A DNA stretch of 11,692 nt from Flavobacteriales bacterium (GCA_024640205.1 JAHEFL010000017.1:1-11692), one strand, 5' to 3'; shown: positions 1 to 8,400, numbered from the stretch's first letter. The notes: a model not told the origin generated them from the sequence alone. Translations and numbers: made by a program.

Positions 1-1684
1 TCATCCCGTCAGGATGGGCAGCGTTCACGTTCTGCAGGTTGTAAGAGAAAATGTCATACCCGAACGCCCGGTCCTTGCGCTTCATCTGCGCACCGGTACG
101 CAGGACCAGGATGGGCTGGAAACCTTCGGGCGTCTCTGTTTGGAGGATCCGGTAGCTCGCTCCTGCACGTGCGCTTGTCTCCTCCTCGCGCAGCGCACTG
201 TACCAGCGGTGGTTCTCCAGTCGATCGATCGCGTTGAAGCGGTATTCGTCCTCCGGATCTTCCGGTTGGTACAGGTATACCAGTTGCCTGCGGTCCGGCT
301 CGTTGGAATTGGCCTCGCTCATCGATCCGCTCCAATCCACCACCAGCCTGTCCTGTATGCCGAAGCGGTGCGCTCCGAAGACCTGGTTGGTGGTCAGGGC
401 ATTCTGTCGGAAGGTGTAGCGACGGGCGTACACATTATCCTCGTAGTCGAAGTGTTCGCCGTAGTTAATTCGGTGCTCGTCCGAGGAGATGTTCACGTAC
501 AGGCCGGTATATCCCACGGTATGGTTCCGACCGATGTCCAACGAAATGGTCCCCAAGGCCGAGGATTGGGTGTTGAACTGCCAGCTTTCCACGTCGTAGT
601 CAATGAGCGCTGTGTTCGCAGTGTTCACGATGCGCACCTGGCCATCCATGTAGCGGTGCTCGTTGCGGTAATTCGCCGTGCCGTTGACGTTCAAGGCTAT
701 CCCTTCCCCAAGTGCGATGCGGGTGCCACCGAACAGACCGAAATTCAGGTCCGGCTTCGCTTTTCCGAAGGTGGGTGAGAAGTTGGCGGGGAAAGGTGAT
801 GTTTCACCACCGATCGTGCTGCCCTGGGCTAGAACGCCTGGAGGAATTGAACGAGTACCATCGTCTTTGCCCCAGAAGTCCGAACCACCGCCATTGTATG
901 AGCGAAAATCCTTGAAGGTACTGGCCGTGTTCATACCACCACCCAGACTTATCTGAAGGGTGCTCTCCCCCGTTGCGCGCTTCGTGGCGATGTCCACGGC
1001 ACCACCCGAAAAATCACCGTAGAGATCAGGGGAGAACGCCTTCGTCACCTGGATGCTCTCGATGACGTTCGTCGGGAAGATGTCCAATGGCGGCACCTTC
1101 GAATCGGGGTCCGGGGAGGGCAGGGGAAGACCGTTCAAATAGGCGGAGTTATACCGATCGTTCAAACCACGAACCACCAGGTAGCGACCTCCGACGGTAC
1201 TGAGTCCTACGATCTTCTGCACTCCTTCGGCCGCATCGTTAGCACCTTTCTTCTTCAGTTCCTGCGCACCGATGTTCTGCACCAGCGCGGTCGATTCCTT
1301 CCGTTCCATCAGAAGCACACCTTCGGACTCGCGATCGCGCACTTGCACGACCTCGAATTCCGCGATATCGATACCCTGGGTCTTGAGTTCGATGTTCACT
1401 GTTACGGTCCCGTTGGCAACCACGGTCACAGAGCGCTCTTCGGGAAGGAATCCGATGAAGCTGACCACCAACTTGTGCGTTCCTGGCTCTGCCTGGAAAC
1501 TGAATTTCCCATCGAGATCGGTGGTCCCGCCTGTGGTGGTCCCTTGCAAGGCGACATTGACAAAGGGCATGGGTTGCACCTTGTCGCCTTCCTGGCCTGT
1601 GATCGTCCCGCTGATGGTACCCTTCTGGGCCATTCCGGCCAGGGTGAGGAGCGACAGGAATAATGCGATGTGGATCTTGATCAT
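1..1684 (-). CDS. TonB-dependent outer-membrane receptor with carboxypeptidase-regulatory-like N-terminal domain (partial, C-terminus outside window)
   Basis: An uninterrupted minus-strand frame runs from an ATG at 1684 off the left edge, giving 561 codons without a stop. Residues 1-19 form a signal peptide (MIKIHIALFLSLLTLAGMA). Residues about 20-100 look like the CarboxypepD_reg-like beta-sandwich common on Bacteroidota receptors (GTISGTITG, DLDGKFSF, VSFIGF). Residues about 125-235 look like the plug domain, with VRGLNDRYNSAYLNG (171-185), DIFPTNVIESIQV (201-213) and FSGGAVDIATKRA (225-237). The rest begins the outer-membrane beta-barrel. Family members are often 850-1000 residues, so roughly a third to a half is missing. 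Such proteins import a bound ligand across the outer membrane using TonB-ExbBD energy. The substrate (siderophore, peptide, glycan or other) cannot be told from this part. No SusD-like partner is visible upstream. The family call is firm; the substrate is unknown. Confidence 0.93.
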   Translation of the reverse strand, partial: MIKIHIALFLSLLTLAGMAQKGTISGTITGQEGDKVQPMPFVNVALQGTTTGGTTDLDGKFSFQAEPGTHKLVVSFIGFLPEERSVTVVANGTVTVNIELKTQGIDIAEFEVVQVRDRESEGVLLMERKESTALVQNIGAQELKKKGANDAAEGVQKIVGLSTVGGRYLVVRGLNDRYNSAYLNGLPLPSPDPDSKVPPLDIFPTNVIESIQVTKAFSPDLYGDFSGGAVDIATKRATGESTLQISLGGGMNTASTFKDFRSYNGGGSDFWGKDDGTRSIPPGVLAQGSTIGGETSPFPANFSPTFGKAKPDLNFGLFGGTRIALGEGIALNVNGTANYRNEHRYMDGQVRIVNTANTALIDYDVESWQFNTQSSALGTISLDIGRNHTVGYTGLYVNISSDEHRINYGEHFDYEDNVYARRYTFRQNALTTNQVFGAHRFGIQDRLVVDWSGSMSEANSNEPDRRQLVYLYQPEDPEDEYRFNAIDRLENHRWYSALREEETSARAGASYRILQTETPEGFQPILVLRTGAQMKRKDRAFGYDIFSYNLQNVNAAHPDGM

Positions 1685-1720
1685 TTGCAGTTGCTAGGGC
1701 ATGTACCGCCGTTCGCGCTG

Positions 1721-1728
1721 CAAAGGTC
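1721..1728 (-). promoter_or_regulatory. possible Bacteroidota -7 box upstream of the TonB receptor
   Basis: On the minus strand this reads GACCTTTG, one mismatch from the Bacteroidota -7 consensus TAnnTTTG. It lies about 37 nt before the receptor ATG. No TTG -33 element is seen at the expected distance upstream. A short GC hairpin (TGGGG/CCCCA arms, 1744-1759) sits just before it. The placement fits a promoter for the receptor, but only half of the signal is present. Confidence 0.25.
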
Positions 1729-1780
1729 CGGGACCATCATTAGTGGGGTCTTTCCCCCATGTTAAGCCATCGTTTCCCGC

Positions 1781-1808
1781 GTTAACGGGATCTTACCTTT
1801 CCGTTAAC
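1781..1808 (-). terminator. inverted repeat spanning the stop codon of the LOG gene, possible transcript-end hairpin
   Basis: There are perfect 8-bp arms GTTAACGG (1781-1788) and CCGTTAAC (1801-1808) with a 12-nt loop. The stop codon of the LOG-family gene (1782-1784) lies inside the 3' arm of the minus-strand transcript. No T-run follows, so this is not a textbook Rho-independent terminator. It could protect the mRNA end or weaken read-through into the TonB receptor gene. Confidence 0.3.
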
Positions 1809-2543
1809 CGCATCCTCCAGGAACCACCATTTCGGCGCCCCCTTGTGGCCTTTCACGTCCTTCCACATTTCCACCAATCGGTCCTGCAGCAGGGAAGTGG
1901 CTTCCTCCACGGAGTCCGCGACCAGAACGAATTCAAGTTCCTCGCGCCCGATGGTCCCTTCCTCCACCATGAGTTCCACCTGAGCCAACATGGGTTTCCA
2001 GTAGTCCTTGCCATAGAGCAGGATGGGAAAATCCTTGAGCTTGCCGGTCTGGATCAGGGTCACCGTTTCGAACAGCTCGTCCATGGTGCCAGCGCCGCCG
2101 GGCATCACCACGAATGCAATGCTGTACTTGAGCAGCAGCACCTTCCGCACAAAGAAACGGTCGAAGGTGAGACTGACATCCAGGTACGGGTTCGCGTACT
2201 GTTCCTCCGGCAGCACGATGTTGCATCCCACGCTGCGCGCACCCACGTCGCGCGCTCCGCGATTGGCGGCTTCCATAATGCCCGGACCGCCACCGGTCAT
2301 GATGGTGAACCCCACCCTTCCAATGCGAGCGGAAAGCTCCCGTGCTGCTTGATAGTACGGATGATCCTCCTTGAACCTGGCACTTCCGAAGAACGTGACG
2401 CAAGGCCCGACGAAATGCAATTTCCGGAAACCATATACAAACTCCTGGGCGATACGAACAATACTAACGAACTCCAACCACCGGGAGCGCGGCCCCTCCA
2501 GGAAACGCAGGTCGATGAGATACTTCTTGCCGGGGGATGCCAT
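1782..2543 (-). CDS. LOG family protein (TIGR00730-type Rossmann fold, putative nucleoside-5'-monophosphate phosphoribohydrolase)
   Basis: This 253-residue protein has the whole LOG signature. FFGSAR (51-56) and GGGPGIMEAANRGA (84-97) form the nucleotide-binding loops, FVRK (131-134) matches the conserved RK pair, and PGGAGTMDE (148-156) is the defining PGGxGTxxE motif. Characterised LOG proteins cleave the N-glycosidic bond of cytokinin riboside or other nucleoside 5'-monophosphates, releasing base and ribose-5-phosphate. Older annotations call the fold 'lysine decarboxylase', which is not supported by biochemistry. It looks cytoplasmic, with no signal peptide. It is longer than short LOG proteins (about 190 residues), with about 40 extra residues at the N-terminus and a basic, Trp-containing tail. 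It sits 97 bp upstream of the TonB receptor gene on the same strand, with no obvious functional link. The true substrate is inferred only from the family. Confidence 0.92.
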   Translation of the reverse strand: MASPGKKYLIDLRFLEGPRSRWLEFVSIVRIAQEFVYGFRKLHFVGPCVTFFGSARFKEDHPYYQAARELSARIGRVGFTIMTGGGPGIMEAANRGARDVGARSVGCNIVLPEEQYANPYLDVSLTFDRFFVRKVLLLKYSIAFVVMPGGAGTMDELFETVTLIQTGKLKDFPILLYGKDYWKPMLAQVELMVEEGTIGREELEFVLVADSVEEATSLLQDRLVEMWKDVKGHKGAPKWWFLEDAVNGKVRSR

Positions 2544-2628
2544 GGGGCGCGAAGGTAGAAGGCCGCACCATCATGGATCCCCAGGTCCGAGCTCGAAGCG
2601 AACGGGAACGGAGCACAAGTCCACCGCC

Positions 2629-2653
2629 TGACGGACCTGCTGCTGGTCGGTCA
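2629..2653 (-). terminator. hairpin overlapping the stop codon of the LamG/T9SS gene
   Basis: The minus strand reads TGACCGACC, a 7-nt loop, then GGTCCGTCA: a 9-position stem with one C-C mismatch. The first three bases of the stem are the TGA stop of the LamG gene. No T-run follows. It resembles the hairpin at the end of the LOG gene in placing the stop codon within the stem. A role in ending transcription or stabilising the mRNA is an inference. Confidence 0.35.
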
Positions 2654-3604
2654 CTCACAAATGACCAATAGTCTGGTGATCGACAATTCTCCTTTGGTCA
2701 GTCGAACTCCGTACATCCCTGCGTTCAAGGTTCCAAGATCCAACACTTCGTATGCGCTTCGGATCCTGCTGCTCAAAACCTCCCTTCCCGCGGGATCGAT
2801 GACGGCTACATCAGAGCCGACCAGATCATCCTGTACGTGCAGACGGACCATGTCAAAGGCAGGGTTCGGTGATACGGTCATTGAAGCGTTGATCGCAACT
2901 TCATCCGTACCAGTGGAGAGTGCGTTATAGAGGTCGGAGATCTCCGTGGGTGTAAGCACACGCTCCCAGATGCCGATATCGTCGATGGCACCGAGGAAAT
3001 TCCCGGTGCTGATCCCTTTTCCAATGTAAAGTGGCATATTCAGCGTCGCAGCTAGCGTGTAGGGACTGGTCCCCGAGGATTGGAACGCACCGTTCTTGTA
3101 CCATTCCATTTCTCCACCGTCGTACGTTCCAACGTAGTGGTCCCAATTGTTCAGGGTATGCGGGCAGTTGATGTAGGTCCAGGCCGAGCCCTGCATGGTA
3201 GTGCCGAATACTTCATTGGAACTGCCTTGGATGATCGAGATGAAATTGCCCGAGGCACCGGTGCCGGTCATCATCACTATCCCAGCCAATGGCTGTGCCT
3301 GCTTATTGATCCAGACCGAATAGGTGAACGAACCGGAATAGCTCAGAGAAAAGGTCGGTGACGCCACGGACATGTAGGAGGACGTGCCATTGAAGCTTGC
3401 CGCGGAATTGGCCGTGCCGAAGCGATCGTCCAAGAAGGTTGCACCATTATTCGTGGCATCGTTCCCCGTGCCGCTCAGATCATTCCCGTTCCCATTGAAC
3501 GGATACCAGGCCACCAGTCCATCCGTGGGCACATAGTCCGGCACCTGGGCCATGGCGGTTGTAAAGCACAGAAATAGGGTTACTATGAGTATCATTCGTT
3601 CCAT
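2651..3604 (-). CDS. secreted LamG (concanavalin A-like) domain protein with T9SS C-terminal sorting domain
   Basis: I chose the ATG at 3604 because it gives a clean signal peptide (MERMILIVTLFLCFTTAMAQ). The frame stays open to an ATG at 3829, but those 75 extra residues do not look like an N-terminus. The product is 317 residues. Residues about 27-225 resemble a LamG_3/Laminin_G_3 jelly-roll: LVAWYPFNGNGNDLSG (30-45), AASFNGTSSYMSV (68-80), FTYSVWIN (93-100), WDHYVGTYDGG (154-164), GAIDDIGIWERVLTPTEI (205-222). Residues about 243-317 form a type A T9SS sorting domain (SPNPAFD near 245, VIDPAGREV, LDLGTLNAGMYGVRL, then a short terminal strand). Family knowledge says it is exported by Sec, carried through T9SS, and anchored at or released from the cell surface. 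The LamG fold suggests binding of sugar or protein ligands. No catalytic domain is present, so adhesion or matrix binding is likelier than enzymatic activity. Confidence 0.9.
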   Translation of the reverse strand: MERMILIVTLFLCFTTAMAQVPDYVPTDGLVAWYPFNGNGNDLSGTGNDATNNGATFLDDRFGTANSAASFNGTSSYMSVASPTFSLSYSGSFTYSVWINKQAQPLAGIVMMTGTGASGNFISIIQGSSNEVFGTTMQGSAWTYINCPHTLNNWDHYVGTYDGGEMEWYKNGAFQSSGTSPYTLAATLNMPLYIGKGISTGNFLGAIDDIGIWERVLTPTEISDLYNALSTGTDEVAINASMTVSPNPAFDMVRLHVQDDLVGSDVAVIDPAGREVLSSRIRSAYEVLDLGTLNAGMYGVRLTKGELSITRLLVICE

Positions 3605-3881
3605 GTCGCGCGGATTTGAACGGACAATGTAGAGCCTATGGGGGAACGTGCCAGTGCCAACCGGTCCATGGGCAGTTGCCCGGATCAAGTCGGTGCCGCC
3701 TGGGATCGCTAAAGTTCTGTTAATACCGGCCGCTCCTTCTGTAATTGTTCTACGTTCGCACCCGCTAAGCTCGAGCAGCTCCATGAGGCATCTTAGGCAT
3801 AAAGGATCCATACTGGCATTCTTGTTCATCCTGGGCCTGCAGTTCTGCTTTCCACCGATCGCTCGAGCCGGAGGGACCGCC

Positions 3882-4061
3882 TTAGTTGCGGAAATGGTGG
3901 AGTTGGTCGAGGAATGTCCGGAGTTTGTTCCTGGCCTCGATCACGGTGCTGAGGTTTTCTCGCTTCATGCATCTCTTGAGGTGGTTGATCAACATTGGGG
4001 TACCCTGGCGATCAAAGCCATCGGTGGTATCGACCGTGTGGGACCGACCCTCGTAGCAGTT
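3882..4061 (-). pseudogene. possible truncated gene remnant, 59-residue open frame ending in TAA
   Basis: A minus-strand frame is open from just after a TGA (4062-4064) to a TAA at 3882-3884. Its translation looks protein-like rather than random: it begins NCYEGRSHTVDTTDGFDRQG, and the last 37 residues (from an ATG at 3995) look helical and basic (INHLKRCMKRENL, EARNKLRTFLDQLHHFRN). A C-terminal helical piece of a larger protein fits, with the upstream part lost. There is no long upstream frame and no good start at the left end of the remnant. I do not recognise the family. It could also be a very small gene of 37 residues, or chance. The call rests on amino-acid pattern alone. Confidence 0.25.
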
Positions 4062-4063
4062 TC

Positions 4064-4077
4064 AGGGCTGCAGCCCT
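4064..4077. repeat. perfect 14-bp palindrome
   Basis: AGGGCTGCAGCCCT is its own reverse complement. It starts at the last base of the TGA that bounds the minus-strand remnant. A second small inverted repeat (CCGGA, 5-nt loop, TCCGG) lies at 4102-4116. It might be a dyad operator, a hairpin at the edge of an old insertion, or chance. It is followed by CGGCTCCTTAGG, with no T-run, so it is not a clear terminator. Confidence 0.5.
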
Positions 4078-4210
4078 CGGCTCCTTAGGCTCATTATACT
4101 CCGGACTTGTTCCGGTCGGAGCGAGGTATCATCCGTGCCTTACCTCCCGATGCGTGCTGTCCCATTGACAGGTTGATGCATCACCCTTTGAACCTACGGC
4201 CTCCAAGGCC

Positions 4211-5476
4211 ATGTTCTTCAGGAGCGCTCAGCGTTCCGCAATTCAGCATATCCATTCTCTCATGTTCCTTTTCACGAGCAATAAAGCCCTAAGAGTTGCT
4301 GCTGTCGATCATCCGACAACCCTGGTCGGTCTTAGGTCGGTTTTTCCCTTGTCGCTCACGCGGCACGTTCGCGGTCCAGTATCCGTCTTCATTAAGAGCG
4401 CATCGATCGCATTGATGATCGGACCGGTTCTCTCGGGATGCGGGACACATGAAGAAGGGGAGCATCTTGGACATGCCCAGGGCCGCTATCCTGCTACTCG
4501 ACCGCTGCGTAGCGATACTGTTTCGCAACGTGATTTCGTATGCCAGATCCGTTCCTCACAGCATATCGAACTACAGGCCTTGGAGAAGGGCTACATGCAG
4601 GATATTTATGTGGACGAGGGTCAGTTCGTGAAGGAAGGTCAGCTGATGTTCCGGATCAAACCCATTCTCTACCAGGCAGAGGTTGAGCGAGCTGCTGCTG
4701 AAGCTGAGTTCGCACTGATCGAGTTCCGCAACACGAAGGCCCTTGCCGATAGCAATGTGGTATCGCCCAACGAGTTGGCCATGGCCAAGGCGCGGTATGA
4801 TAAGGCCAAGGCTGAACTGGACGTGGCACAGGCCCACTTGGGGTTCACGGAGATACGTGCACCTTTTAACGGGATCATGGATCGATTCCACGTGCGAAAA
4901 GGAAGCCTTGTGGACGAGGGGGAGATCTTGACCGAACTATCGGATAACAGCTCCATGTGGGTCTACTTCAATGTACCTGAGGCGGAATATCTGGCCTATA
5001 TGAAGAATGCGAAAGCCGATCAAGGGACCGAGGTCCACCTGCTCCTGGCGAACGGGGAGCGGTTCCCATTTCCGGGAAAGATCACGGCTATTGAGGCCGA
5101 TTTCGATAACCACACGGGCAATATCGCTTTCCGCGCCACTTTCCCGAACCCGGATGGTCTCCTGCGACATGGTGAAACAGGCAACATCCTCATGGGGTCG
5201 CAGCTGAAGGATGTGCTGATGATCCCGCAGAAGGCCACGTTCGAGGTTCTGGATCACCGCTACGTATTCGTGATCGATAAGGACAGTGTGTTGCACAGCA
5301 CCCGCATACAGATCGGGGCGGAGCTACAACACGTGTTCATAGTAAGCGAAGGACTGAAGGAGGATGATCGCATCCTGCTCGAAGGCCTCAGGAAAGTCAA
5401 GGATGGGGGGAAAGTGGACTATCATTTCGTGGCACCTGACTCCGTGCTGAAGAACCTGACACTTCACGCCGAGTGA
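4211..5476 (+). CDS. RND efflux system periplasmic adaptor (AcrA/HlyD-type membrane fusion lipoprotein)
   Basis: This is the adaptor linking the inner-membrane pump to the outer-membrane channel. Numbering is from the ATG at 4211 (421 residues). A lipobox, LSGC, ends at Cys77, just after a hydrophobic stretch (SASIALMIGPV). The mature protein has the lipoyl-like half-motifs IELQALEKGYMQDIYVDEGQ (119-138) and IRAPFNGIMDRFHVRKG (215-231). Between them is a short alpha-hairpin (about 152-210), and a beta-barrel and membrane-proximal region (about 250-405) follow. The start is uncertain. The first 46 residues do not resemble a signal peptide, and a hairpin with a T-run lies inside them. A TTG at 4349 would give a 31-residue lipoprotein leader; the only later ATG (4415) gives too short a leader. 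The longest ATG frame is listed. The permease gene starts 22 nt after the stop, so the two are cotranscribed. Family and role are certain; the N-terminus is not. Confidence 0.9.
   Translation: MFFRSAQRSAIQHIHSLMFLFTSNKALRVAAVDHPTTLVGLRSVFPLSLTRHVRGPVSVFIKSASIALMIGPVLSGCGTHEEGEHLGHAQGRYPATRPLRSDTVSQRDFVCQIRSSQHIELQALEKGYMQDIYVDEGQFVKEGQLMFRIKPILYQAEVERAAAEAEFALIEFRNTKALADSNVVSPNELAMAKARYDKAKAELDVAQAHLGFTEIRAPFNGIMDRFHVRKGSLVDEGEILTELSDNSSMWVYFNVPEAEYLAYMKNAKADQGTEVHLLLANGERFPFPGKITAIEADFDNHTGNIAFRATFPNPDGLLRHGETGNILMGSQLKDVLMIPQKATFEVLDHRYVFVIDKDSVLHSTRIQIGAELQHVFIVSEGLKEDDRILLEGLRKVKDGGKVDYHFVAPDSVLKNLTLHAE
4313..4345 (+). terminator. hairpin with T-run at the head of the efflux operon, possible leader terminator or attenuator
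   Basis: CCGAC (4313-4317) can pair with GTCGG at 4325-4329 (7-nt loop) or with a second GTCGG at 4336-4340, which is followed at once by TTTTT (4341-4345). The two GTCGG copies belong to a direct repeat GGTCGGT (4324-4330 and 4335-4341). The stem is only 5 bp, so the termination signal is weak. It falls inside the longest adaptor reading frame, just before the alternative TTG start at 4349. That would make sense if the translated part begins downstream of a leader. Confidence 0.3.
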
Positions 5477-5498
5477 GCCCGACCCGATACTGAGAGCC

Positions 5499-8400
5499 AT
5501 GTTCAAGAACTTCATCCAACGGCCTGTTCTGGCCATCGTTATTTCGGTGCTCATCGTATTCGTGGGTGGGCTTGCCATCAAACAACTACCCACCTCGCAG
5601 TTCCCTGAGATCGCACCGACCACGGTCAATATTTTCGTTTCCTTCCCTGGTTCCAGCGCTGATGTGCTCACCCGTTCCACCTTGATCCAACTGGAGACAG
5701 CGATCAACGGGGTACAGGGAATGCGCTACATCGCCTCCGATGCCACCAGCGCAGGCGAGGGGACCATCCGCGTCATATTCGAGCCGGGCACGGATCCGAA
5801 CGAAGCAGTGGTACGCGTGAAGACCCGCGTGGACCAGGTGATGCCCAACCTGCCACCGCTCGTACAACGCGAAGGTGTCATCATCACCCCCGTGCAACCG
5901 AGCATGCTCTTGTATGTCAACCTCTACGGGAACAACGAGGACGCCGATGAGCTTTTCCTGTACAACTATGCCTATACCCAGCTGATCCCGGAGATCCAGC
6001 GGATACCGGGTGTGGCGCAGGCGCAGATCCTCGGAAGCCGCATCTATGCCATGCGGGTTTGGATGAAACCGGACCGCATGCGCGCTTATAAGATCTCCGC
6101 AGAGGAGGTGATGAAGGCCATGGAGGAACAGAGCCTGATCGCCAGGCCGGGTCGCCTTGGTCAAAGCTCAGGTATCAACGCCCAGGCGTTGGAGTACGTG
6201 TTGGTCTATCAAGGCCAATTCAATGAACCGGAGCAATACGAGAAGATCATCATACGTGCGAACGAGGAAGGGGAGATGATCACTTTGAAGGATGTTGCTG
6301 ATGTGGAATTGGGCAGTGCCTTCTTCGACATTTATTCCAACCTGGATGGTAAGCCGTCCGCTTCCATCGTGCTGAAGCAGACGCTGGGTAGCAACGCGAG
6401 CGATGTGATCGCACAGGTGAAGCAGAAACTGGAGGAGTTGTCCGAATTCATGCCGCCCGGAGTGGAGTACAAGGTGAGCTATGACGTTTCCACATTCCTG
6501 GATGCTTCCATCGAACAAGTGATGCACACCCTTCGCGATGCCTTTATTCTGGTGGCGTTGGTGGTCTTCATATTCCTGGGCGACTGGCGCTCTACGCTCA
6601 TCCCTATCCTCGCCGTACCGGTATCCCTCATCGGTGCCTTCTTCGTCATGCAGATGTTCGGGTTGTCCATTAACCTGATCACGCTTTTTGCGCTGGTGCT
6701 CGCGATCGGTATCGTGGTGGACAATGCGATCGTCGTGGTGGAAGCCGTTCATGCGAAGATGGAATCCAACCATCAACTCACACCTTATTTAGCCGTGAAA
6801 GAGGTGATGGGCGAGATCGGAGGGGCCATCATTGCGATCACGCTGGTGATGGTCTCGGTGTTCATCCCCATTTCCTTCATGACCGGACCGGTGGGCGTTT
6901 TCTACAGGCAGTTCTCCATCACCATGGCCGGTGCCATCATCATATCGGCGATCGTGGCGCTCACGCTGACGCCGGTGCTGTGCGCCATGCTCATGAAGCC
7001 GCACAATGGTGGGCACAGGAAGAAGTCCATCATGGACCGGATGATCGACGCCTTCAACCGGTGGTTCGAAAGGCTTACAGGACGCTATGTTGCCGTCCTC
7101 AACCGGGTCGCCGCACGGCGCATGATCACCTTTGGTTCGCTGATCGCGTTCATTGTTGGCATCTGGCTCACGGGTCGTGTGCTGCCTGAAGGATTCATTC
7201 CCAGCGAGGACCAGGGTACCATCTATGCCATTGTCCAGACCCCACCGGGTTCCACTCTGGAGACCACCAATGCGGTGGCGCGAGAATTACAGACCATCTG
7301 CGAAGAGATCCCCGAAGTGGCTTCCGTCTCATCCCTGGCGGGTTATGAGATCATGACCGAGGGTAGGGGATCCAACGCCGGGACCTGCTTGATCGACCTG
7401 AAGCCTTGGCACGAGCGGGAAAAGGATGTGAACGAGGTGATGGAAGAACTGGAGGAGAAGACCAAGGACCTTGGCGCTGTGATCGAATATTTCGAACCAC
7501 CTGCGGTACCTGGTTTCGGTTCATCGGGCGGTTTTTCGTTGCGCATGATCGACAAAACGAACGGTACCGACTACCACGAGTTCGAGCGGATCAACAACGG
7601 GTTCATGAATGCGCTGAGGGATCGCAAGGAACTTACAGGGCTGTTCACCTTCTACGCGGCCAATTACCCACAGTATGAGATGATCATCGATAACAAGCTT
7701 GCCATGCAGAAGGGGGTGTCCATCGGCAAGGCGGTGGAGAACCTGAACATCCTGATCGGGAGCACCTACGAGCAGGGCTTCATTCGCTTCGGTCGATTCT
7801 TCAAGGTATTCGCGCAGGCCGGTCCGGAATACAGGCGCTATCCGACCGACCTCACTAATCTCTTCGTTAAGAACGAAGAGGGGGAGATGGTCCCGTACTC
7901 CTCGTTCATGCGGTTCGAAAAACGCCTGGGGCCGAACGAGATCACACGGTACAATCTCTACAATTCGGCCACCATTCGGGGTCTTCCTTCAGCGGGTTTC
8001 ACCAGCGGTGATGCGATCAAAGCGATCCAGGAAGTAGCGAAGGATACCCTTCCGCGCGGATATGATATCGCGTGGGAAGGTCTTTCATACGACGAGGCCC
8101 GACGTGGGAATGAGGCCATTTACATCTTCCTGGTCGTGCTGATCTTCGTTTACCTCGTTCTGGCAGCCCAGTATGAGAGCTTCGTGCTTCCATTGGTGGT
8201 GATCCTCTCGCTTCCTGTGGGTGTGCTCGGATCCTTCCTCATGTTGAAGGTGATGGGCCTTGCCAATGATGTCTACGCGCAGATCGGCATCATCATGCTG
8301 ATCGGTCTATTGGGAAAGAATGCGGTGCTGATCGTGGAATTCGCGGTGCAGAAGCAGCGCGCCGGCGCCACGGTGCTGGAGGCCACGATCGAGGGGGCGA

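Larger units (their letters stand above)
3605..4210. other. 606-bp region without a convincing intact gene
   Basis: This stretch separates the minus-strand LamG gene from the plus-strand efflux operon, so it must hold both divergent promoters. I found no clear match to the TAnnTTTG/TTG promoter pair in either direction. The minus strand has TACATTGT at about 3624-3631 and the plus strand has TACGTTCG at 3751-3758; both are imperfect and lack a -33 partner. It contains a possible minus-strand gene remnant (3882-4061) and a 14-bp palindrome (4064-4077). A plus-strand frame starting at 3783 has a hydrophobic start but is mostly the antisense of the remnant. No tRNA or small-RNA structure was recognised. 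Confidence 0.6.

Noticed and set aside
14..778. Long plus-strand frame of 254 codons
   Set aside because: It is antisense to the TonB receptor, whose minus-strand translation shows a signal peptide, a regulatory-like domain and plug motifs without a stop.
1794..1801. Plus-strand TACCTTTC resembling a Bacteroidota -7 box
   Set aside because: It points away from the genes on this side, into antisense of the LOG gene, and no plus-strand gene follows.
3605..3640. Minus-strand TTCAAATCC resembling a tRNA T-loop
   Set aside because: The flanking bases do not form the 5-bp T stem, and there is no acceptor, D or anticodon arm around it.
3605..3829. N-terminal 75-residue extension of the LamG protein frame
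   Set aside because: The extension has no signal peptide and would bury the clear one that begins at 3604, so translation probably starts there.
3783..4088. Plus-strand frame starting MRHLRHKGSILAFLFILGLQ, which looks like a signal peptide
   Set aside because: Only the first 30 residues are suggestive. The rest is antisense to the more protein-like minus-strand remnant and has no recognisable motif. There is no ribosome binding site or promoter evidence.
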